Source of the DNA: Streptomyces sp. CG1
Lineage (GTDB): Bacteria; Actinomycetota; Actinomycetes; Streptomycetales; Streptomycetaceae
NCBI RefSeq assembly: GCF_041080625.1
Contig: NZ_CP163518.1
Span: 4,774,001 to 4,838,000, forward strand
Direction of reading: 5' to 3'
DNA: 64,000 nt
Shown here: in pieces, positions 23,729 through 31,188 of the stretch
Layout of the letters: each line of letters begins with the position of its first letter
Position numbering within the stretch: position 1 is the first letter of the stretch
The notes under the pieces: model-generated
Told to the model about the DNA's origin: nothing
What the model saw: the letters and a program-made list of their open reading frames with translations, nothing else
Databases searched by the model: none
Translations under genes and position numbers: made by a program

Positions 23729-24730
23729 TCAGTCCACGCTCCCCTTGGCAATCAGTCCCAGAGCTTGATGCCGGTGGTCCTTGGGCGTGGTGCCGTAGGC
23801 CGCGCGGTGGGCGCGGCTGAAGTCGGCTGCGCGGGGGAATCCCCAGCGGGCGGCGATGGCGTGGATGGGGGTGGTGCGAAGCGCCGGATCGGCGAGGTCG
23901 CGGCGGGCCGCCTCCAGGCGCAGGCGGCGTATCCACGCGGCGACGGTGGCGTCTTCGTGCTGGAAGAGGCGGTGCAGATAGCTGGTGGAGATGTGATGCG
24001 CGGCGGCAATGGCGCTCGGGGTGAGGTGCGGGTCGTGCAGGTGCTCCCGGATGAACGCCTGGATGCGCAAGGTCAGGGCCCGCTGGTGGGTCTCCGGCGG
24101 CAGGCAGTCGCCGGCTTCGAGCAGATGGGCGAAGAGCGCGGCGACCAGAGGGGTCACGATGGCGGCCAGCCGCGGCCGGTCGGAGGGCTGGTACGCGGCC
24201 GGGTCCGCGATCAACTGGGTGAGGAACTGGGCCAGTAGGGCACCCATGCCTTCCCAGGCCGACACCGGCGCCCCGACGATCCGGGCGGCCATGTCGCGGG
24301 GCAGCGGCAGCAGCGCCTTGGGAACCTCCAGCGCCACGGTCTGGACCATCTCCCCGGTGCTGTAGACGTCGTTCGGCAGCGAGGACGAGTTGATGAACAG
24401 GTCGTACGGCTTGTACGCGGTCTCCCGGTGCCGCCACACGCCCACGCCGGTCCCGCGTACGACGAGTGACAGGTGGTACGCCTCGGGGTCGGACTGCCGG
24501 ATCAGCTTCGGCGTGCGCTGGAACACCAGCGGCTGGAACGTGGCGGACCACACGGTGACGGCACCGAGGTCCAGCACGCGCTGGGAGGCCCGGAAGTCGT
24601 CGGTGTGGTCGCTGCGCAGGTCCATGGGCGCGTGGGTACGGCCCAGGAGCTCGGTCCAGTAGTCGAACCGGTCCGCCGCGGACACGTCTTCGCTCCGGAA
24701 CACCATCTCGTCCAACAACTGTCTCTTCAC
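23729..24730 (-). CDS. AraC family transcriptional regulator
   Basis: 333 residues. The N-terminal AraC_binding_2-type domain spans about 1-190 and the C-terminal double helix-turn-helix about 225-325 (SAIAAAHHISTSYLHRLFQHEDATVAAWIRRLRLEAARRDL and AARWGFPRAADFSRAHRAAYG). The GTG at 24730 has only a weak ribosome site; an internal ATG about 8 codons later is an alternative. It precedes the lectin gene on the same strand and might control it, but no operator is obvious. Its ligand is unknown. Confidence 0.88.
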   Translation of the reverse strand: MKRQLLDEMVFRSEDVSAADRFDYWTELLGRTHAPMDLRSDHTDDFRASQRVLDLGAVTVWSATFQPLVFQRTPKLIRQSDPEAYHLSLVVRGTGVGVWRHRETAYKPYDLFINSSSLPNDVYSTGEMVQTVALEVPKALLPLPRDMAARIVGAPVSAWEGMGALLAQFLTQLIADPAAYQPSDRPRLAAIVTPLVAALFAHLLEAGDCLPPETHQRALTLRIQAFIREHLHDPHLTPSAIAAAHHISTSYLHRLFQHEDATVAAWIRRLRLEAARRDLADPALRTTPIHAIAARWGFPRAADFSRAHRAAYGTTPKDHRHQALGLIAKGSVD

Positions 24731-24844
24731 CGCTTCTTAAGCCGCTGGTCAAAGGCTCCCCCGAGGGATGACGGGGCAACTGAACACCCCGGTTCCCTCA
24801 CCCGTTCGGCCCACAGCGGTCGCTGTCGTACTCGGGTCCGGTTT

Positions 24845-24890
24845 CGATGGGAGTGAGCCCGGCTTGAGACCGGGTCTCACACCCCCATCG
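24845..24890 (+). promoter_or_regulatory. Strong 5'-leader hairpin before the cold-shock-like gene
   Basis: CGATGGG-GTGAG-CCGG pairs with CCGG-CTCAC-CCCATCG (left arm 24845-24862, loop CTTGAGA, right arm 24870-24890, two small mismatches). It ends 18 bases before the ATG, just ahead of the AAAGAG ribosome site. A leader structure at this place in a cold-shock-type gene could act as a thermosensor, an RNA stabiliser or an upstream terminator. Confidence 0.55.
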
Positions 24891-24908
24891 AGCGAAAGAG
24901 ACACAAGC

Positions 24909-25118
24909 ATGTCTACAGGCAAGATTCAGGAGTGGAACCCGGGCCCGGGCAGCGGCAAGATCAAGAACGATGAAGGCGGCGCCCAGCTGGAGTTCGACTC
25001 CAATGACCTCCGGACTCCCGCCGAGCGCGGGGCTCTGCGCCGCGGGGACAAGGTCGAGTTCCAGGTCGACACGGAAGACCGGAATCACGCGGTGGACGTC
25101 GGCAAGCCGATGTTCTGA
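24909..25118 (+). CDS. Small cold-shock-domain-like protein
   Basis: 69 residues beginning MSTGKIQEWNPGPGSGKIKN. The spacing of GKIQEW, the FDSNDL segment and RRGDKVEFQVDTEDRNHAVDV follows the five-strand OB fold of cold-shock proteins, but the RNA-binding motifs KGFGFI and VFVHFS are not conserved. It is therefore a divergent member whose nucleic-acid binding may differ. ATG at 24909 is preferred because the hairpin and purine-rich AAAGAG lie just before it. A strong terminator follows. Confidence 0.7.
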   Translation: MSTGKIQEWNPGPGSGKIKNDEGGAQLEFDSNDLRTPAERGALRRGDKVEFQVDTEDRNHAVDVGKPMF

Positions 25119-25135
25119 GCCTCAAAGGCACCGCA

Positions 25136-25175
25136 CGGCAGGCACCACCCGCAAGCCGGCGGGTGGTGCCTGCCG
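25136..25175. terminator. Bidirectional terminator
   Basis: CGGCAGGCACCACCCGC and GCGGGTGGTGCCTGCCG form a perfect 17-bp stem around a six-base loop. It lies between the cold-shock-like gene and the convergent 25190-25607 gene and could serve both. Confidence 0.85.
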
Positions 25176-25189
25176 GCGTCCCCGTCACA

Positions 25190-25607
25190 TCACGGTCCGG
25201 CGACCAGGACCCGCCCCGCCGCCTCCTCCAGCAACTTCCCCACCACGAACAGCCTCTCCTCCGTCGGCACCGGCCTCCAGCCCAGCGGCCAGGTGGCCCC
25301 GGTCAGCGCGGGCACGCCGACGTAGGACAAGGTGCGGTTGTCTCCGCCTCGCGTCAACACCCTTGCGCCGGGCGGCCATTCGTACGTCCGCGCCGTCCCC
25401 GGGGGCGGCAGAAAGTACATGTACCGCTCCCCGGTCGCCTCCTGCACGATGGCTCCGGCCTCGAAGGCGGTCCGCACCGTCAGCTCTGAGGCGACGCGGC
25501 TGCCTGCGGCGCCCTTGAAACGTACGGCGTCGAAGTGGATCCCCGCGTGGCGGAGAGCGTGACCGGAGTGGGGGATCCAGGGCGGGACCCACCTGGACGG
25601 CGTTCAT
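25190..25607 (-). pseudogene. Frameshifted conserved hypothetical protein
   Basis: ATG at 25607 opens MNAVQ in one frame. The conserved-looking remainder (WVPPWIPHSGHALRHAGIHF... then GAIVQEATGERYMYFLPPPG, SYVGVPALTGATWPLGWRPV, LEEAAGRVLVAGP) lies in the next frame and has no start codon of its own; a stop precedes it. One extra base near 25592 would explain this. I recall similar intact proteins of about 140 residues in other Streptomyces, without known function. It may be a real inactivation or a sequencing error. The shortest intact frame is 25190-25477. Confidence 0.55.
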
Positions 25608-25662
25608 CACGACCCTCGCGTCGCTTGCATAGAGCCCACTCCAAGCCGTTGGCTAGAGAACC

Positions 25663-26658
25663 ATGAAGTACACGCAGCTTGGACGCACGGGACTCAAGGT
25701 CAGTCGGCTCGTCCTCGGGACGATGAACTTCGGGCCGCAGACCGACGAAGCCGACAGCCACGCCATCATGGACGCGGCGCTGGACGCCGGCATCAACTTC
25801 TTCGACACCGCCAATGTGTACGGGTGGGGTGAGAACAAGGGGCGGACCGAGAGCATCATCGGCAACTGGTTCGCCAAGGGGGGCGACCGGCGCGACAAGG
25901 TCGTGCTGGCCACCAAGGTCTACGCCAACATGGCCGCGGACGGCCAGGCGGCCTGGCCCAACCACGACAAGCTCTCCGCGCTGAACATCCGCCGGGCCGT
26001 GGACGCCAGCCTGAAGCGGCTGCAGACCGACCACATCGACCTCTACCAGTTCCACCACATCGACCGGGACACCCCGTTCGAGGAGATCTGGCAGGCGATC
26101 GACACCCTGGTCCAGCAGGGCAAGATCCTCTACGCGGGGTCCAGCAACTTCCCCGGCTACAAGATCGCCCAGGCCAACGAGATCGCCGCCCGCCGTGGCG
26201 GCACCATCGGCCTGGTCAGCGAGCAGTGCCTGTACAACCTCGCCGAGCGGCGTGCCGAGATGGAGGTCATCCCGGCCGCGCAGGACTACGGCCTCGGTGT
26301 CATCCCGTGGTCGCCGCTGCACGGCGGACTGCTCGGCGGAATCATCAAGAAGGAGGTCCAGGGCGGCCGCCGCGCCTCCGGCCGGGCCGCCGACACCTTG
26401 AAGGATCCCGCCGCCCGCGCCCAGGTCCAGGCGTACGAGGACCTGGTCGACAAGCACGGCCTGCAGCCCGGCGAGGTGGCTCTGGCCTGGCTGCTGACCC
26501 GCCCGGGTGTGACCGGCCCCATCGTCGGCCCGCGCACGGCCGACCAGCTGGAATCCGCCCTCAGGGCGATCGAGCTGGACCTGAACGAGGACCTGCTGAG
26601 CGGCCTGGACGAGGTCTTCCCGGGCCCGGGCCCGTCCCCGGAGGCCTTCGCCTGGTAA
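25663..26658 (+). CDS. Aldo/keto reductase
   Basis: 331-residue TIM-barrel NADPH-dependent oxidoreductase. It starts MKYTQLGRTGLKVSRLVLGTMNFG. The catalytic tetrad fits: Asp in FFDTANVYG, Tyr in the same motif, Lys in VVLATKVY, and His in YQFHHIDRDTPFEEIW. The C-terminal cofactor region is PGVTGPIVGPRTADQLESALRAI. It belongs to the group of YajO/YghZ-like reductases that act on aldehydes and ketones. It is monocistronic with a terminator at 26688; the substrate is unknown. Confidence 0.92.
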   Translation: MKYTQLGRTGLKVSRLVLGTMNFGPQTDEADSHAIMDAALDAGINFFDTANVYGWGENKGRTESIIGNWFAKGGDRRDKVVLATKVYANMAADGQAAWPNHDKLSALNIRRAVDASLKRLQTDHIDLYQFHHIDRDTPFEEIWQAIDTLVQQGKILYAGSSNFPGYKIAQANEIAARRGGTIGLVSEQCLYNLAERRAEMEVIPAAQDYGLGVIPWSPLHGGLLGGIIKKEVQGGRRASGRAADTLKDPAARAQVQAYEDLVDKHGLQPGEVALAWLLTRPGVTGPIVGPRTADQLESALRAIELDLNEDLLSGLDEVFPGPGPSPEAFAW

Positions 26659-26687
26659 CTCCGGAGGGACGACCCGCCCAGGGGCGC

Positions 26688-26712
26688 GGGGCCGCATGCG
26701 ATATGCGGCCCC
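26688..26712 (+). terminator. Terminator of the aldo/keto reductase gene
   Basis: GGGGCCGCAT and ATGCGGCCCC form a perfect 10-bp stem with the loop GCGAT, about 30 bases after the stop. This is a common Streptomyces terminator form. Confidence 0.8.
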
Positions 26713-26795
26713 GCCGCGGGGCGCGACAAGCCGCCTACGGCCTGCAGCCGCCGAACGGCCGCACTCCCCCGCCCCTGAGGCGACAGAGCCAACCT

Positions 26796-26882
26796 CTACC
26801 TGACAGCCGCCGAAACAGCCACTACCACGAACATCAGCACAAGCACACCGGCCATGATCCGGTTCCGAGTCTTAGGTTCCAC
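26796..26882 (-). CDS. 28-residue single-helix membrane peptide
   Basis: GTG at 26882 opens a 28-codon frame: a basic N-terminus (EPKTRNR) followed by one hydrophobic helix (MAGVLVLMFVVVAVSAAVR). The start is 11 bases after the ThpR stop on the same strand, so the two may be co-transcribed. I recall near-identical tiny ORFs at the same place in other Streptomyces. Such peptides often regulate membrane proteins; no partner is evident here. Confidence 0.55.
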   Translation of the reverse strand: MEPKTRNRIMAGVLVLMFVVVAVSAAVR

Positions 26883-26892
26883 GCCGTCGAGC

Positions 26893-27465
26893 CTAGCGGC
26901 CGGCGCCAAGCTGCCAGCAGGCAACCGTCTCGTACCGCGGCTGCTCCCCCGCCACCCCGGACTTCGGCAGGTTGCTGCGCACCAGCACCAGCTCGCTCAC
27001 CGTCCAGGTCCTGCTGGTGAACTCCCGAAGCAGCTCGACATACGGCCGTACGTCCACCGAGTCCCGCCCTCGCGCCACCGTCAGATGGGCCTTGTACTGC
27101 CGGTGCTCCCCCATCCCTACGCCCGCCTTCCGTGCCGCCGACTCCGCCCGGTCGGCCAGCAGCCGCAGCGCCTGTACGTCGCCGTAGGCACCCGTCCACA
27201 GGGCCTTGCCGTGCCCGAACTGGCCGCCGCCGGAGAGTGCCAGGTCGAAGGGGGCCGTGCGGTGGGCCGCTCGGGCCAGGCGGTCGGACAGGTCCGGTAC
27301 GACGTCGTCGGCGACCTCGCCGTAGAAGGCCAGGGTGAAGTGCCAGCCCGGGCGGTTGGTCCAGCGCAGCCTTTCCGAGTGGGGCAGCCTCTTCAGCTTG
27401 GCTACCTCGGCGGCGAGCTCATGGACGACGTTCTCCGGGGGGAGCACCGCGGCGAAGAGTCTCAT
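26893..27465 (-). CDS. thpR: RNA 2',3'-cyclic phosphodiesterase (2H phosphoesterase)
   Basis: 190 residues starting MRLFAAVLPPENVVHEL. The two 2H motifs are HFTLAFYG (near 42-49) and HLTVARG (near 130), as in ThpR/LigT proteins, which open 2',3'-cyclic phosphate ends of RNA (older name 2'-5' RNA ligase). The length is normal. ATG at 27465 is preceded by a GAAGG sequence. It is followed closely by the 28-residue membrane peptide gene. Confidence 0.88.
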   Translation of the reverse strand: MRLFAAVLPPENVVHELAAEVAKLKRLPHSERLRWTNRPGWHFTLAFYGEVADDVVPDLSDRLARAAHRTAPFDLALSGGGQFGHGKALWTGAYGDVQALRLLADRAESAARKAGVGMGEHRQYKAHLTVARGRDSVDVRPYVELLREFTSRTWTVSELVLVRSNLPKSGVAGEQPRYETVACWQLGAGR

Positions 27466-27489
27466 GCCTTCACCTTCGCAGACACCGGT

Positions 27490-27618
27490 GGGCATGATGA
27501 CCTTCATGACCGCAAGCTCGTCACCTGCTACGAGGCGAACGGCTTCGCCCCGCCGGAGACGTACACCTCCGGCGAGCAGAACGACTGGCCGGGCCAGGTG
27601 CTCGCCCGGCGGGTGTGA
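27490..27618 (+). pseudogene. C-terminal remnant of a probable GNAT acetyltransferase
   Basis: A 42-codon stretch in one plus-strand frame reads HDDLHDRKLVTCYEANGFAP, then PETYTSGEQNDWPGQVLARRV and a stop. The LxxCYExxGF pattern is typical of the last part of GNAT enzymes. There is no start codon or upstream domain; the frame runs antisense through thpR. It is probably a gene fragment left by rearrangement. Confidence 0.35.
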
Positions 27619-27650
27619 CCGCACGACGAGCACCCGGCGCGGGTGAGGGG

Positions 27651-28853
27651 TCAGCGCGCGGCGCGCAGGGTGCCGAGCAGCCCGTCGTTCTCGCCGTTGA
27701 TGCCCGCGGCGAACCAGACGCTGTCCTCTCCGCCGGACCTGGCGGTGCCCCGTTGCAGCCCCCACAGGCCCTCGATCACGATCGGCTGCCCGTTGGGCTG
27801 GTCCAGGGTTCCTTCGAACCGGCCGGTCCGCAGGTCGAACGCGTTGATGCGGCCGTCGCCGAAGTTGCCGACGAGGAGGTCGCCGGCGAACTTCCCGAAT
27901 CCTCTGGGCGCCACCTCCAGACCCCAGGGCGAGTTGAGCACGCCCCGGCGCGCGAAGCGCTGGAGCAGCCTGCCCCTGGTGCTGAACACGTCGATGAAGC
28001 CGTTGCCCGGTCCGGCGACGTCGTCGTGCTTCTCCGCGTTCTGGAGGGCGTAGGTGACGTAGATCCTGCCGTCGATGTTCTTGACGTCGAAGGGCGCGAA
28101 GCCCGCGGGGATGCTCGGGTCCCGGAAGGCGCCGGCGGGCTGCCTCACCAGTTTGAAGTGGGTGTCGAAGGCGTCGATGCGCGCGTCACGGAAGTTCGCG
28201 ACGAGGATGCGCGGCCGCCGCCGGTCACGCTCGTCGCCCTTGCCGCGCCGGTCGTCCTTGGTGTCCCTGTCCGCGCAGTCCACGAGCGTCAGGCCCTTGA
28301 AGACGGCGTTGTCCTCCTGGGCGACCTGGACGCCGGTCGTCGGGAGCACACGCGAGTTGAAGGCGAAGAGGGCGCCGTTCTCCCCGGCGTAGAGGAAGCG
28401 CGCGGGGCCGGATCTTCCGGAGGCGGTGAAGCGGAAGTCGTCGGTGTCGTTGCGTACGACCCCGGTCGGGTCGGCGTTGGCGGGGAGCTGCACGACGGGC
28501 GAGAGGAAGGTGACCGGCCGGTCGTCCCGGGCGCCCGAGTACACCGTGGACGTGCTGCTTCCGTTGTTGGAGACCCTGATCGCGCCGTTCGGCGTGCGCA
28601 CCAGCCCCCAGGGGTTCACCAGGTTCGGGTCCTGCCGTTCTGCTCTGTTGGGGAGGTCGGAGACGAGGTCGCGCTCCCGGAAGCCGTGGTCGACCCTGCG
28701 TGGCCCGTCCACGGCCCCGGCCGGCGAGGCGACGGCGAGCGCACCGACCGTGCCCAGGGTCAGTGCGACCGCCGTCAGCAGCCGTACACGGGAACGGGGT
28801 CTTGGGGTAGATGCCGGTGATGCCTGCGATACCTGCGATGCCTGCGATGTCAT
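27651..28853 (-). CDS. TIGR03118 family secreted protein
   Basis: 400 residues. A long Ser/Thr/Pro-rich N-region precedes the signal helix RVRLLTAVALTLGTVGALAVA, with cleavage near ASPAGAVDG. The family features are present: DPNLVNPWGLVRTPNGAIRVSNNG near 75, DVKNIDGRIYVTYA near 265 and NSPWGLEVAPRGFGKFAGDLLVGNFGDGRINAFD near 320. The fold is probably a beta-propeller. The family function is unknown. The ATG at 28853 is in a repetitive MTSQASQVSQAS start region, so the exact start is uncertain. Confidence 0.85.
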   Translation of the reverse strand: MTSQASQVSQASPASTPRPRSRVRLLTAVALTLGTVGALAVASPAGAVDGPRRVDHGFRERDLVSDLPNRAERQDPNLVNPWGLVRTPNGAIRVSNNGSSTSTVYSGARDDRPVTFLSPVVQLPANADPTGVVRNDTDDFRFTASGRSGPARFLYAGENGALFAFNSRVLPTTGVQVAQEDNAVFKGLTLVDCADRDTKDDRRGKGDERDRRRPRILVANFRDARIDAFDTHFKLVRQPAGAFRDPSIPAGFAPFDVKNIDGRIYVTYALQNAEKHDDVAGPGNGFIDVFSTRGRLLQRFARRGVLNSPWGLEVAPRGFGKFAGDLLVGNFGDGRINAFDLRTGRFEGTLDQPNGQPIVIEGLWGLQRGTARSGGEDSVWFAAGINGENDGLLGTLRAAR

Positions 28854-28946
28854 GCGGATGCTCCTGGCCCATGCGTTCCAAAGAGGACGTATCGGCAGAA
28901 GTCATCTCATAAGATGCCAATCGCACCCGCGATCGACACGCAGGCA

Positions 28947-28992
28947 CACATCCGTACGGGGACATGCCACCGCGTGTCCCCGTACGGATGTG
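28947..28992. terminator. Terminator downstream of the MFS gene
   Basis: CACATCCGTACGGGGACA and TGTCCCCGTACGGATGTG form a perfect 18-bp stem with a 10-base loop, 7 bases after the MFS stop on the minus strand and about 100 bases before the TIGR03118 start. It separates the two transcripts. Confidence 0.85.
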
Positions 28993-28998
28993 CGCCTC

Positions 28999-30348
28999 CT
29001 ACGCCGCCGTGGCCAGCTCCTCCCGCTCTCCGCGCGGTACGAACCGGACCCGCGGATGGCCGTGGTGCCAGCCCACCGCCAGCCGCAGGCCGCCGACGCG
29101 GGCGAGAACCAGGCCGATCACGCCCGCCGCCGCGGCCGACACGATGCCGCCGACGGCGAAGCCGACCCGTGCGCCGTAGGTGTCGGTGATCCAGCCGACG
29201 ATCGGCGCGCCCAGCGGCGTACCACCCATGAACACCATCATGAACAGGGCCATCACCCGGCCGCGCATGGCCGGGTCGGTGGCCATCTGGACCGCGGTGT
29301 TCGCCGTGACGTTGACCGTGAGGCCGAAGATCCCGATCGGGACCATGAGCAGCGCGAACAGCCAGTACGACGGTGCCAGCGCGGCCACGATCTCCAGCGC
29401 GCCGAAGGCCAGTGCGGCGGCGATCAGGATGCGCAGCCGGGCCGTGCCGCGCCGGGCGGCCAGCAGGGCGCCGGCCAGGGAGCCCGCGGCCATCAGGGTG
29501 TTGAAGAGGCTGTAGCCGCCGGCGCCGGCGTGGAAGACGTGCTCGGCGTAGGCCGACAGCCACACCGGGAAGTTGAAGCCGAACGTGCCGATGAATCCGA
29601 CCAGGACGATCGGCCAGATCAGCTCCGGGCGGCCGGCCACATACTGCAGGCCTTCGCGCAGCTGGCCCTTGCCGCGCGGGCTGCGCCGGACGACGTGCAG
29701 CTCACGGGAGCGCATCAGGAGCAGGCCGGTGATGGGGGCCGCGAAGGACACGCCGTTGGCGAGGAAGGCCCAGCCGGTGCCCACGCCGGTGATCATCAGG
29801 CCGGCGACGGCGGGGCCGACCAGGCGGGCGGACTGGAAGTTCGCCGAGTTCAGGCTGACCGCGTTCTGCAGTTGCTCGGGGCCGACCATCTCGGAGACGA
29901 AGGACTGGCGGGCCGGGTTGTCGAGCACCGTGGCGAGGCCGACGGCGAAGGCGGCGACGTAGACGTGCCAGACCTGGACCTGGCCGGTGAGGGTCAGCGC
30001 GGCCAGCGCGAGGCCGGCGACGGCCATCGAGGCCTGCGTGACCAGCAGGGTGGGGCGCTTGGGGAGGCGGTCGACCAGGACACCGCCGTAGAGACCGAAG
30101 AGCAGCATCGGCAGGAACTGCAGGGCCGTCGTGATGCCCACGGCCGCGGAGGAGCCGGTGAGACTGAGGACGAGCCAGTCCTGGGCGATGCGCTGCATCC
30201 AGGTGCCGGTGTTGGAGACGACCTGGCCCATGAAGAACAGGCGGTAGTTCCTGACCTTCAGCGAGCTGAACATCGAGGACTTGCGGGAAGCGGGGGTCGT
30301 AGACGCGGTCGGTGCGGGGGCGGAAGGTGCTCCGGATCCCGTACTCAA
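28999..30348 (-). CDS. MFS transporter (MarR-linked exporter)
   Basis: 449-residue major facilitator with about twelve membrane helices after a polar N-tail. LKVRNYRLFFMGQVVSNTGTWMQRIAQDWLVL is the typical start of the enterobactin-exporter-like (MFS_3) group. The start codon is TTG at 30348, supported by GAGGAGG about ten bases upstream. The gene lies 27 bases after the MarR gene on the same strand and is probably the efflux pump that MarR controls. The drug or metabolite is unknown. Confidence 0.9.
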   Translation of the reverse strand: MSTGSGAPSAPAPTASTTPASRKSSMFSSLKVRNYRLFFMGQVVSNTGTWMQRIAQDWLVLSLTGSSAAVGITTALQFLPMLLFGLYGGVLVDRLPKRPTLLVTQASMAVAGLALAALTLTGQVQVWHVYVAAFAVGLATVLDNPARQSFVSEMVGPEQLQNAVSLNSANFQSARLVGPAVAGLMITGVGTGWAFLANGVSFAAPITGLLLMRSRELHVVRRSPRGKGQLREGLQYVAGRPELIWPIVLVGFIGTFGFNFPVWLSAYAEHVFHAGAGGYSLFNTLMAAGSLAGALLAARRGTARLRILIAAALAFGALEIVAALAPSYWLFALLMVPIGIFGLTVNVTANTAVQMATDPAMRGRVMALFMMVFMGGTPLGAPIVGWITDTYGARVGFAVGGIVSAAAAGVIGLVLARVGGLRLAVGWHHGHPRVRFVPRGEREELATAA

Positions 30349-30375
30349 ATTGGGTTCGCCTCCTCGTGGCAGGGT

Positions 30376-30813
30376 TTACAGGTGTGCGAGCTTCTCCAGC
30401 ACGGGGGCGGCGGCGCGCAGGGCGGCCCACTCGTCCTCGTCGAGGCCCTCGACCAGGCCGGCCAGGAAAGCGTTGCGCTTGCGGCGGCTCTGCTCGAGCA
30501 TCGTCTCGGCCTGCTCGGTCTGGGTGACGACCTTCTGGCGCCGGTCCTCGGGATGCGGCTCCAGCCGGACCAGTCCCTTGGCTTCGAGCAGTGCGACGAT
30601 GCGGGTCATCGACGGCGGCTGGACATGCTCCTTGCGGGCGAGCTCGCCCGGGGTGGCCGAGCCGCAGCGGGAGAGGGTGCCGAGCACCGACATCTCGGTG
30701 GGGCTCAGCGACTCGTCGACCCGCTGGTGCTTGAGCCGACGGGACAGCCGCATCACGGCGGAGCGGAGAGAGTTCACGGCGGCAGCGTCGTCGCCATGGG
30801 TAAGGTCCGGCAT
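30376..30813 (-). CDS. MarR family transcriptional regulator
   Basis: 145 residues with the winged-helix region SPTEMSVLGTLSRCGSATPGELARKEHVQPPSMTRIVALLEAKGLVRLEPHPEDRRQKVV (about 37-95) flanked by the N- and C-terminal dimer helices. It starts the marR-MFS pair. A perfect palindrome sits about 8 bases before the ATG, so it very likely represses itself and the exporter until a ligand is bound. Confidence 0.93.
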   Translation of the reverse strand: MPDLTHGDDAAAVNSLRSAVMRLSRRLKHQRVDESLSPTEMSVLGTLSRCGSATPGELARKEHVQPPSMTRIVALLEAKGLVRLEPHPEDRRQKVVTQTEQAETMLEQSRRKRNAFLAGLVEGLDEDEWAALRAAAPVLEKLAHL

Positions 30814-30820
30814 GTTCTTT

Positions 30821-30838
30821 AGAGTAACTCATTACTCT
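30821..30838. promoter_or_regulatory. MarR operator
   Basis: AGAGTAA-CTCA-TTACTCT is a perfect inverted repeat with 7-base arms, placed just before the marR start. Outer bases CTTTAG and CTAAAG extend the dyad. The size and AT content fit MarR-family sites (often TTACTnnnnAGTAA-like). Confidence 0.75.
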
Positions 30839-30950
30839 CGCTAAAGACCACCGCGACACGGGTGCAATGCCCGTGACCCTGGCCACGGAACCCTTTGATC
30901 ACCCATATGAGTGAGTCGGCTCCGGAAAGTGACGCACGGGGTGGTCGGAT

Positions 30951-31151
30951 GTGGCGACCCTCGTAGACATGGGGACCAGTGTGCTCAGCCTGCGTATGGA
31001 CGGGGAGCTGCTCGAAAGGCTCCGGCTCCACGCAGCGAAAAGAGGAATGAGCGTGCAGGACTATGTGGTCCGCACGCTCATCCGGGACGACTTCGACGAA
31101 CGGTTCCAGGCCGCCGTCGAGGAGACGGAGAAGTTCTACGGCGTCAACTGA
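30951..31151 (+). CDS. Small ribbon-helix-helix-like protein
   Basis: 66 residues. TSVLSLRMDGELLERLRLHAAKRGMSVQDYVVRTLIRDDFDERFQ fits an RHH (CopG/Arc-like) domain: a short beta strand and two helices. The C-terminus EETEKFYGVN has no toxin gene beside it, so it is either an orphan antitoxin-like DNA-binding protein or a small regulator. The start may be GTG 30951 or ATG 30969. It is divergent from marR. Confidence 0.68.
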   Translation: MATLVDMGTSVLSLRMDGELLERLRLHAAKRGMSVQDYVVRTLIRDDFDERFQAAVEETEKFYGVN

Positions 31152-31179
31152 CGCCGGAGCGTCGACTCACGCCGTAGAA
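31134..31179. terminator. Bidirectional terminator overlapping the RHH gene end
   Basis: TTCTACGGCGT (31134-31144) and ACGCCGTAGAA (31169-31179) form a stem around a 24-base loop which itself contains GACGC/GCGTC pairing. It spans the stop of the RHH gene and precedes the stop of the convergent permease gene. Confidence 0.6.
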
Positions 31180-31188
31180 AACCGGGGC

